5,012 nt of DNA, taken from assembly GCA_020630245.1 (NCBI GenBank), contig JAHDBZ010000010.1, forward strand, positions 1-5,012. Reading direction: 5' to 3'. Of the stretch, positions 1 through 5,012 are shown piece by piece; the first letter of the stretch is position 1, and every line of letters begins with the position of its first letter. A model generated the notes under the pieces. It was not told where the DNA came from. It did no database searches and saw only the letters and a program-made list of their open reading frames with translations. Source of the stretch: Candidatus Altimarinota bacterium. Lineage in GTDB: Bacteria > Patescibacteriota > Gracilibacteria > UBA4473. Made by a program: the position numbers and the translations under genes.

Positions 1-5
1 CGCAC

Positions 6-494
6 ATGAAAAAATACCTTCCCGAATTCGTCTACGGTGGTATCGACGGTGCCATTACCACCTTTGCCGTAGTAGCGGCCTCAGCTGGAGCCGGGCTCGG
101 GGCTGGGATCGTCCTAATCCTCGGTATATCAAACATGCTGGCTGATGGCTTTTCTATGGCCGTGGGGAGTTTTTTATCGAGCAAAGCGGACACTGAGAAA
201 ACTACGAAAGACCCAAAGCTCAACGGATTGGTTACTTTTGCCTCTTTCTGTGCTCTAGGCATCATCCCCATCGCGCCTTACCTGTGGTCATTTGTAACCA
301 AGAAACCACTCGAAAACGCTTTTTTACTGGCGTGCATTTTTACCGGTCTAGCCTTTGTGATCGTTGGTGGCCTGCAGGCTCAGGTCAATGGAACGAGTAA
401 AACCAAGGCAATTTTTGAAACCCTAAGCCTCGGGACTGTGGCCGCTGCTATCGCTTACTTTGCAGGAGATTGGTTAGAGAAAATAATTTTGTAA
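6..494 (+). CDS. VIT1/CCC1-family metal transporter, short form
   Basis: This is an integral membrane protein of the VIT (vacuolar iron transporter/CCC1) family, whose members move Fe2+ or Mn2+ across membranes, usually by proton antiport. The family signature is clear: YGGIDGAITTFAVV near the N terminus (Asp14 at the position of the transport Asp in TM1) and LADGFSMAVGSFLSSKAD (42-62), with Met51 in the usual TM2 metal-binding position. About five hydrophobic segments are visible (roughly 14-32, 33-57, 73-92, 104-124, 137-155). At 162 residues it is shorter than typical 220-250 residue members. The cytoplasmic helical metal-binding domain between TM2 and TM3 is replaced by a loop of about 15 residues, and the Glu usual after the SMxxG motif is Ser55. 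Only 5 nt precede the ATG in the window, so the true start may lie upstream. Family is confident; substrate is inferred. Confidence 0.88.
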   Translation: MKKYLPEFVYGGIDGAITTFAVVAASAGAGLGAGIVLILGISNMLADGFSMAVGSFLSSKADTEKTTKDPKLNGLVTFASFCALGIIPIAPYLWSFVTKKPLENAFLLACIFTGLAFVIVGGLQAQVNGTSKTKAIFETLSLGTVAAAIAYFAGDWLEKIIL

Positions 495-497
495 AAG

Positions 498-1190
498 ATG
501 TCGTTAAAAATTTTTCAACGCAAACAGTCGCATCATACGATCTCTTTGGCTCATCTCGTTTTAGCGGTTCCCATATTTTTATTTATGAGTCTGGCCGGAA
601 TATGGTTTTCTTTTTTCTCTGCAAAACTCGAAATTAATGGTATTCAGACCAGAGCATTGATCACAAATGTAGAAATAACATCAGGAGAAAACGGACCAGA
701 ATATAGACCTACTTTTTCTTTTCGGGATGAAACTGGAAAAAATTATGAAAAACGACAAAACACTGCGACTACTAAATACTACAAAAAAGGAGAGCAAATC
801 GATGTAATTTATCTTCGTGAAAATCCCTCTAAGAGCGTGAAAATATATGGCTTTGGAGAATTATGGTTTATTCCAATCTTTATATTAACTTTTGGGATTG
901 GAGGGCTGGTGAGCATAATATTTCGTTATCTAAATCAAAAAAGAGCAGCTCCATGGATAAAACCTAAAGAAGGAGCTCGTCTCAAGTTGTTAGGAATGTT
1001 TGGATCATCTCGCTACTGGCACATGAGTCAACAGACTGACAGAATCGAAGTTCAATACCAATACAATCAAAAAACTCGCAAAGGAACCAGTCAGATATTA
1101 ACCAAAAAACAAATAAAGAAACTAGTTCCTGGAACAGAAATCCAATTTCGTTTTGATCCAAACAGCCCGGAAGTTTACATAATTATTTAA
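498..1190 (+). CDS. DUF3592-like two-TM membrane protein
   Basis: The 230-residue product has two hydrophobic segments (about 17-42 and 120-143). Between them is an extracytoplasmic beta-rich region with the DUF3592 pattern: YRPTFSFRDETGKNYE (69-84), then GEQIDVIYLRENP (98-110). Function of the family is unknown. The soluble tail (150-230) repeats the same pattern more weakly, with VQYQYNQKTRKG followed by GTEIQFRFDPNSPE, so the protein may contain two copies of the fold on either side of TM2. The ATG lies 3 nt after the transporter stop, which suggests co-transcription. No strong Shine-Dalgarno is visible, only an AGAGAAAA stretch further upstream. By hand count 541-1140 is about 36% GC, against about 51% in the preceding gene, with many Lys/Asn/Ile and A-ending codons. 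This suggests a separate origin. The domain call rests on motif resemblance. Confidence 0.75.
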   Translation: MSLKIFQRKQSHHTISLAHLVLAVPIFLFMSLAGIWFSFFSAKLEINGIQTRALITNVEITSGENGPEYRPTFSFRDETGKNYEKRQNTATTKYYKKGEQIDVIYLRENPSKSVKIYGFGELWFIPIFILTFGIGGLVSIIFRYLNQKRAAPWIKPKEGARLKLLGMFGSSRYWHMSQQTDRIEVQYQYNQKTRKGTSQILTKKQIKKLVPGTEIQFRFDPNSPEVYIII

Positions 1191-1201
1191 TATCGATAAA
1201 A

Positions 1202-1282
1202 AACAACTTCCCTCCGCAATATCGGACCGATTTGCTGCAAGAGCCCAAGGCTTTTACGGCCAAACTACGTAAAGAATTCTAA
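1202..1282 (+). pseudogene. Possible 3' remnant of a displaced gene
   Basis: Just past the low-GC gene, one frame reads as about 26 codons of protein-like sequence ending in TAA at 1280-1282 (residues include PPQYRTDLLQEPKAF and AKLRKEF). It has no start codon of its own, and upstream the frame merges into the out-of-frame end of the preceding gene. Its GC (about 46%) and its amphipathic, charged C-terminal look match the other genes rather than the AT-rich one. It could be the tail of a gene displaced or truncated when the DUF3592-like gene arrived, or a chance open frame. I do not recognise the parent family. A weak hairpin (1239-1255, AAGAGCC/GGCTTTT) overlaps it. Confidence 0.3.
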
Positions 1283-1307
1283 AAAGGCCCTGCGCAGCAG
1301 AGCCTCT
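1279..1307 (-). terminator. Rho-independent terminator of the minus-strand cluster
   Basis: On the minus strand AGGCTCTGC, loop TGC and GCAGGGCCT form a 9-bp stem (1285-1305) whose only non-Watson-Crick pair is a U-G wobble. It runs directly into TTTTT (1285-1281). It lies about 35 nt past the stop of the H3TH protein gene. Read on the + strand the wobble becomes a C-A mismatch and no T-tract follows, so it is oriented for the minus strand. Confidence 0.85.
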
Positions 1308-1339
1308 CTAGTAAACTAACATTCTTGCTTATTCGCAAT

Positions 1340-1747
1340 CTATGCTTTGTCCTTCCCTCCGTTTAGGAAGTCTTGGTATTCTTCGAGTTCGTCCCATTTA
1401 CCACGAGCGGCCAGACCTGCTTGTTTTGGCCAAGTACTTGGATCGTGCATTTTAAAGCGATTACCAGCGTTTTCCAGGATCCCTTTTAGGACGCTAACCG
1501 CTGTCCCTTCGAGGGCTTTGTAAGAATAGATATTTCCGTTGTTTAGGAGTTCGGCGATTTTTGGTCCGATTCCTTCGATAACCGTTAGATCATCAACCTG
1601 TCCATCATCAGCCACGGCACCACTTTTGCTGCAGCCGCAGAAAATTTTGCAGAAAAGCCAACCAAGAATGAAGGCGCCCAGAAGCATAATGAGGATCTCA
1701 AGCGTGGCGTCTGTGAAGTCGTAAGCCTGTGTTACGTTTTTAAACAT
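1340..1747 (-). CDS. Membrane-anchored helix-hairpin-helix (H3TH) protein
   Basis: The 135-residue protein has one TM helix (about 14-33), a Cys-rich juxtamembrane stretch (CKIFCGC, 33-39), a short linker, and a helix-hairpin-helix domain (about 52-100) with the hairpin VIEGIGPKIAELL. A conserved tail follows (101-131: HDPSTWPKQAGLAARGKWDELEEYQDFLNGG). This domain plus tail resembles proteins annotated as predicted flap-endonuclease-like H3TH (COG3743-type) and extensions of some L21 proteins. No nuclease catalytic domain is present, so a binding or scaffolding role is more likely than cleavage. Lysines on the C-terminal side of the TM and an acidic N terminus suggest N-out/C-in, with the H3TH domain in the cytoplasm. 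It starts 28 nt after the preceding gene and is probably co-transcribed. No Shine-Dalgarno precedes the ATG. Stop is TAG. Confidence 0.82.
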   Translation of the reverse strand: MFKNVTQAYDFTDATLEILIMLLGAFILGWLFCKIFCGCSKSGAVADDGQVDDLTVIEGIGPKIAELLNNGNIYSYKALEGTAVSVLKGILENAGNRFKMHDPSTWPKQAGLAARGKWDELEEYQDFLNGGKDKA

Positions 1748-1775
1748 AGTGTAAATTGATTAAAGAAGTTAAAGA

Positions 1776-2306
1776 TTATTGTTGAGCACAGTAAAGCTCA
1801 TTGATTTTTTTACGGGTAGTCGACATGACGTTCCCAGTTGAAGTGCTAAGACCCCATGGAGCGAGGACATCTGAAGCGTATTCGACCTGCAGGCGACGTA
1901 CAGCCGCATCATCATCACGACCATAGAAACCGTCTTCTGGCACATCCTCATCACGATAATCGCGAAGGAAGGCTTCTAGTTTTTGGACTTGTCCGTAGTT
2001 ATTACGCTGCCCAAGACGAATATTGTCCCAAAGGTACGGGTCACATTGTTTTTGTGCCACTGGTTCCGGAGTCGGTTCTGGTTCTGGTTCCGGTTCTGGC
2101 TCTGGAGCTTCTTCGTTAATGATAGGTTTTAGATCCAAGGGTTCTTCAACGACAGGCTCTGGATCAGGAACCGGCGTTACTACAGGTGTCGGATCTGGGG
2201 CTTCTGCTCTACAGAAACCTTTGATAGTACAGGTATAGACATACCAGCTACCGACCGCCCAGAGTAAAGTGACCAATATTAAAGGCCATTTGTAACTATT
2301 CGACAT
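1776..2306 (-). CDS. Membrane-anchored peptidoglycan-binding-like protein with Pro/Glu linker
   Basis: The 176-residue protein starts with a single N-terminal membrane anchor (about 7-25, KWPLILVTLLWAVGSWYVY) followed by CTIKGFC, an anchor-plus-motif arrangement I associate with envelope and OmpA-like proteins of several bacterial groups. A Pro/Glu/Asp-rich spacer follows (about 36-85, with an uninterrupted EP run at 68-82). The C-terminal domain (88-173) resembles peptidoglycan-binding domain 1: NYGQVQKLEAFLRDY, then DGFYGRDDDAAVRRLQVEY, then a TTRKKINELYC end. Cys88 and Cys173 bracket this domain and could form a disulfide. Positive charge before the TM suggests N-in with the domain outside, so the rigid acidic spacer would project it toward the wall. 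No enzymatic motif is visible. It lies 58 nt after valS and 28 nt before the H3TH gene. The ATG at 2306 directly precedes the anchor, but no Shine-Dalgarno is seen. Confidence 0.8.
   Translation of the reverse strand: MSNSYKWPLILVTLLWAVGSWYVYTCTIKGFCRAEAPDPTPVVTPVPDPEPVVEEPLDLKPIINEEAPEPEPEPEPEPTPEPVAQKQCDPYLWDNIRLGQRNNYGQVQKLEAFLRDYRDEDVPEDGFYGRDDDAAVRRLQVEYASDVLAPWGLSTSTGNVMSTTRKKINELYCAQQ
2061..2105 (-). repeat. Hexanucleotide-like repeat encoding the Glu-Pro tract
   Basis: Degenerate GAACCA/GAACCG-type hexamers on the minus strand encode alternating Glu-Pro (residues 68-82 of the peptidoglycan-binding-like protein). The near-identical units make length change by slippage plausible, in steps of two residues without frameshift. 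Confidence 0.7.
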
Positions 2307-2320
2307 AATTTGTGGGATTA

Positions 2321-2360
2321 GGTTAACCCTAGTTTATACTCAAAACACCACAATCCCCAA
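2321..2360 (-). promoter_or_regulatory. Candidate promoter with palindrome near the start site
   Basis: In the gap between valS and the peptidoglycan-binding-like gene, the minus strand has TTGGGG (2360-2355, 3/6 to the -35 consensus), a 16-nt spacer, and TATAAA (2338-2333, 5/6 to TATAAT). This would place a start near 2326 and a leader of about 20 nt. A perfect 8-bp palindrome GGTTAACC (2321-2328) covers that start and could be an operator or chance. The gap also has a 6-bp GGGATT/AATCCC inverted pair (2352-2357 with 2314-2319) too far apart to act as a terminator. Confidence 0.4.
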
Positions 2361-2364
2361 ATTT

Positions 2365-5012
2365 TTATAGAAGACGAGATAATTGATCTTTGGCCTGGTC
2401 AAGCTCATCACGAGTTTGCTGCACCAGGTGGGATGGCGCCTTTTCTGTGTAGGCTTTATTGGCCAAGCGTCCTTCTAGATTCTTAATTTTGGCTTCGAGC
2501 TCCGTTTTTTCTTTTTCCAAACGAGCAGCTTCGGCAGCTTCATCGAACGGGATATCGACAAAAATTTCGTGCTGGTTGACCACTAATTTTACCGCTGATT
2601 CTTGCACAGTGCCAGAAGTATTAAACTCAGAAAGATTAGCGAGCAGAGCAATTACAGGTGCCTCGGCTTCAAGACCTTCCACCTGACTGTAGGCCACGAT
2701 TTTTTCCTTGGGATTAATCCCTCGTTCAGCCCGCAGTTGTCGAATTGCGCTCACGATCTCTTGAACTTCTGCAAAATCTTTCTCTGCCGCAGCGTCTTTA
2801 AAGTCTAGATCTGGGTAAGCCTGATGCATCAAACAACCATCTGGCTCAAACAGAGACTGCCAAAGTTTCTCGGTAATAAACGGGCACAGCGGATGGGTTA
2901 GCTTGAGAATTTCTCCCAGGGCAAACTTGAGCACCGTTGGATTCATGTCGACTTTGGAGGCCTCAATGTACCAGTCACAGAACTCTCCCCACACAAAGTG
3001 ATAGATCTTATCACCAGCGCTGGAGATTTCGTAATTGGCTAAATGCTCAGAAACCTCCTGCGCTACCGTCGTTAATCGTGAAAGGATCCAGCGATCTGCG
3101 AGAGACTTCGGTGAAACTTTCAAGCCATCTAACTCTCCAACTCCCTCACTCTCAAACTGCATCTCCACAAACCGCGAAGCGTTCCAGAGTTTATTGACAA
3201 AATTACGATAGCCCTTGATTTTATTTTCTCCGATCGGGATTGGCTGCCCTGGAGTAGAACCGATAACCAACGCTAAACGCACCGGATCGGTCCCAAACTG
3301 ATCGATCATATCGAGTGGATCGATTCCATTCCCTTTGGATTTCGACATTTTTTTGCCGTGCTCGTCGGTCACCATACCGTGCAGATACACTGTGTGGAAC
3401 GGATATTTCCCAGTCGCATAACGACCAAACATGATCATCCGCGCTACCCAAAAAAATAAAATATCCCACCCGGTTTCCAGCACATCCGTCGGATAGAATT
3501 TTTTGAAATCCGCCGCTTCTTTGTTTGGCCAACCCAGTGTCGAAAACGGCCATAGCGCCGAACTAAACCAAGTGTCGAGGGTGTCTTCGTCTTGGGTAAG
3601 GTTATCTCCTTTTGGAGCCGAAAAAATTCGATAGGTTCCCCAAATGTCATCATGCCCACAATTGGTATTTTTAATGCGCCCTTTAGCAAGATCTTCAGCG
3701 GTTCCTCCTTGAACAACCGCATCAACTCCAGCAAGTGTTGAACGATGTGATACCACCAAAATTGAGCCTTCTGTTTGTACAGATTTAATTTTCTCCCAAC
3801 CCTTAGCAACGCGCTTAAAAGCCTCCTCTTTACTTTCGCCTTTTCCCAATCGCTCATTGGCGCTAAAGAGGGTCTCTGTTTTCTCATCATATAAATTGTC
3901 TCGTTTTTGCCCTTTAAGATCCGAGACTGTTGCCCCGATTTCTTCAATAACTTCCAATGGCAAATCTAACTCTTTGCAAATTATTTCAGCTGTTTGGAGG
4001 GCTCTAGCTAAATGACTGGTGACCACCTTAGTAATACCTTTGTCTTCCAACTTCTTCGCTAATTCTAAGGCCTGGCTACGTCCAAGCTCCGACAAAGGAG
4101 TATCATCTGTGGGGATGATATCTGAATTGTCTACGAACTGCTGATGCTGGCCATGTCGTACCAAAATCACTTCTTTTTCCTGAGGCAAGTGCGTATTACC
4201 GTCTTTGTCATACCACACCGGGATCCGGTGTCCCCACCAGATCTGACGCGAGATGCACCAATCCTGCAGATTATCGATCCAGTGAAAGTACTGTTTATTA
4301 AATCGTTCGGGAACAATCTGGATGTGCTCGTCTCGTACGGCGGCTTGCATCTGCGCCTTAAGCGTTGTAACACCATCGACAGGATGTGTGTATTCTTTCT
4401 CTACCATGATAAACCACTGCGGTGAGATCATCGGTTCGACTACAGAGCCCGAGCGATAACAGAGTGGTACTCGATGCTGATAATTGTTATCTTTTCCAAC
4501 CAAGAGGCCTTGTTCTTGCATCAATTTTCCTGACTTTTTTCGAGCTTCTATCACTGGCAGCCCTTCGCAAGGACCCGCAATCTTGGTCATGTTTCCGGCC
4601 AGGTCGATCTTTTCAAGGAAATAATCATCACGTTTGAGTCGCTTCGCCAGATCATAATCATCTGCCGCGTGACTGGCCGAGATCGTCATAGCTCCAGCTC
4701 CTTTCTCGGGATCGATTACTTCATCTGCAATAACGTGGAACTTTCGCGTGCCCGCATAGGTATCGTATTCGAACTCAATGCCGACTAATTCCGCACCGGT
4801 TTTGGTTTCAAGGACTTGGTAATCAGCTTCCGAGTCCAGGAAATTAAGCGTTTTAAAAAACTTTTCCTTATCTTCCCACAGGTTCTCAATCACGATGAGA
4901 CTCTCTGCTTTCTGCTCCCCGCTCACCGCTAACTTTACATAATTCGCCGCTGGATGTACCACTACCGGACTATCGGCACACTTGGTTTCTGGGCGGACGG
5001 TCCCGATCACAA
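2365..5012 (-). CDS. valS: Valyl-tRNA synthetase with an inserted histidine phosphatase domain (5' partial)
   Basis: Class I enzyme charging tRNA-Val with valine in the cytoplasm. The gene runs off the right edge. Position 5010 is an internal GTG (Val of the VRPET region), so the N-terminal HIGH half is missing. Numbering from that codon: editing (CP1) domain about 1-235, with IADEVIDPEKGAGAMTISASH at 94-114; catalytic core WCISRQIWWGHRIPVWY (251-267); histidine phosphatase insert (about 281-464); core resumes with DTLDTWFSSALWPFSTLGW (476-494) and WDILFFWVARMIMFG (515-529); KMSKS at 554-558; anticodon-binding helical domain about 637-775; C-terminal coiled coil (about 824-881). The coiled coil and the core motifs favour ValRS over IleRS. 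Without the insert the length is ordinary for ValRS. No interruption or frameshift is seen. No terminator follows, so readthrough into the next two genes is likely. Confidence 0.93.
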   Translation of the reverse strand, partial: VIGTVRPETKCADSPVVVHPAANYVKLAVSGEQKAESLIVIENLWEDKEKFFKTLNFLDSEADYQVLETKTGAELVGIEFEYDTYAGTRKFHVIADEVIDPEKGAGAMTISASHAADDYDLAKRLKRDDYFLEKIDLAGNMTKIAGPCEGLPVIEARKKSGKLMQEQGLLVGKDNNYQHRVPLCYRSGSVVEPMISPQWFIMVEKEYTHPVDGVTTLKAQMQAAVRDEHIQIVPERFNKQYFHWIDNLQDWCISRQIWWGHRIPVWYDKDGNTHLPQEKEVILVRHGQHQQFVDNSDIIPTDDTPLSELGRSQALELAKKLEDKGITKVVTSHLARALQTAEIICKELDLPLEVIEEIGATVSDLKGQKRDNLYDEKTETLFSANERLGKGESKEEAFKRVAKGWEKIKSVQTEGSILVVSHRSTLAGVDAVVQGGTAEDLAKGRIKNTNCGHDDIWGTYRIFSAPKGDNLTQDEDTLDTWFSSALWPFSTLGWPNKEAADFKKFYPTDVLETGWDILFFWVARMIMFGRYATGKYPFHTVYLHGMVTDEHGKKMSKSKGNGIDPLDMIDQFGTDPVRLALVIGSTPGQPIPIGENKIKGYRNFVNKLWNASRFVEMQFESEGVGELDGLKVSPKSLADRWILSRLTTVAQEVSEHLANYEISSAGDKIYHFVWGEFCDWYIEASKVDMNPTVLKFALGEILKLTHPLCPFITEKLWQSLFEPDGCLMHQAYPDLDFKDAAAEKDFAEVQEIVSAIRQLRAERGINPKEKIVAYSQVEGLEAEAPVIALLANLSEFNTSGTVQESAVKLVVNQHEIFVDIPFDEAAEAARLEKEKTELEAKIKNLEGRLANKAYTEKAPSHLVQQTRDELDQAKDQLSRLL
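3619..4170 (-). other. Histidine phosphatase (phosphoglycerate-mutase-like) domain inside valS
   Basis: Residues 281-464 of the partial ValRS form an apparently complete histidine phosphatase fold. It opens with VILVRHGQ (Arg285, His286 as the presumed nucleophile, Gly287), then DDTPLSELGRSQA (302-314), SHLARALQTAEII (332-344, second Arg336), an acidic EEIGATVSDLKGQ stretch (356-368, probable general acid Glu356 or Glu357), and ILVVSHRSTL (417-426, second catalytic His422, with Arg where Gly is common). The family hydrolyses phosphoesters on sugars, nucleotides, cofactors or phosphohistidine; the substrate here cannot be read from sequence. The insert sits where ordinary ValRS has a short loop or small zinc-binding segment. 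Reading is in frame at both edges. Hand-counted GC of 3661-4140 is about 43%, against about 48% in 3121-3600 and 4201-4680. Confidence 0.85.

Noticed and set aside
460..487. Possible promoter (TTGCAG, 16 nt, AATAAT) before the DUF3592-like gene
   Set aside because: It lies inside the transporter coding end, the -35 matches only 3/6, and the predicted start would be almost at the ATG. AT-rich sequence makes such matches common.
1239..1255. Hairpin AAGAGCC/GGCTTTT as a + strand terminator
   Set aside because: Only four Watson-Crick pairs next to the loop before a wobble, and the T-run is part of the stem; too weak to call as the end of the transporter operon.
2023..2238. Plus-strand open frame rich in Gly-Ser repeats
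   Set aside because: It is the antisense reading of the Glu-Pro linker; the GSGSGS pattern follows directly from the hexamer repeat.
3221..3947. Two minus-strand open frames (3221-3553 and 3444-3947) overlapping valS in another frame
   Set aside because: They lie wholly within the conserved synthetase/phosphatase coding region, show no recognisable domain, and the valS frame has clear motifs throughout.
3619..4170. Intein in valS
   Set aside because: No Cys/Ser start and His-Asn end of an intein, and the sequence matches histidine phosphatase motifs instead.
5008..5010. GTG at 5010 as the start of valS
   Set aside because: It encodes Val within the conserved VRPET region of the editing domain; a complete ValRS needs several hundred more N-terminal residues including HIGH, which lie outside the window.
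1..5012. UGA recoded as glycine, as in some CPR lineages
   Set aside because: All genes read through with normal GGN glycines and TGG tryptophans, with TAA/TAG stops and no in-frame TGA, so nothing calls for recoding; six stops are too few to say more.

Overview
The window reads as a chromosomal fragment of a small-genome bacterium, most likely a Patescibacteria/CPR lineage. The clues are a short VIT-type transporter, a TM-anchored protein with a Pro/Glu linker and a peptidoglycan-binding domain, a TM-anchored helix-hairpin-helix protein, and a compact valyl-tRNA synthetase. This placement comes from remembered family resemblance, not a search. All six visible stops are TAA or TAG. No gene needs recoded TGA, so standard decoding fits.

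Layout. On the + strand, a VIT1/CCC1-family metal transporter (6-494) is followed after 3 nt by a two-TM DUF3592-like protein (498-1190). By hand count the first gene is about 51% GC and the second about 36%, so the second looks compositionally foreign. Just after it, normal composition returns and 1202-1282 carries a protein-like reading frame with no start, possibly the tail of a displaced gene. The + genes converge on a minus-strand cluster closed by a good Rho-independent terminator at 1279-1307.

The minus-strand cluster, in transcription order, is valS (runs off the right edge, ends at 2365), a membrane-anchored peptidoglycan-binding-like protein (2306-1776) and a membrane-anchored H3TH protein (1747-1340). 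There is no convincing terminator between valS and the next gene. A plausible promoter lies in that 58-nt gap, so the last two genes may be expressed both by readthrough from valS and independently. One would place a domain at the cell wall and the other a nucleic-acid-binding-type domain at the inner face of the membrane.

The most unusual object is inside valS. An approximately 185-residue histidine phosphatase domain, with its RHG and other catalytic motifs apparently intact, is inserted in frame into the synthetase catalytic core. It lies between the WWGHRIPVWY segment and the DTWFSSALWPFSTLGW segment. Synthetase motifs on both sides are preserved, and the inserted stretch has lower GC (about 43% against 48% on either side). 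No RNA genes, CRISPR arrays or insertion sequences were seen.
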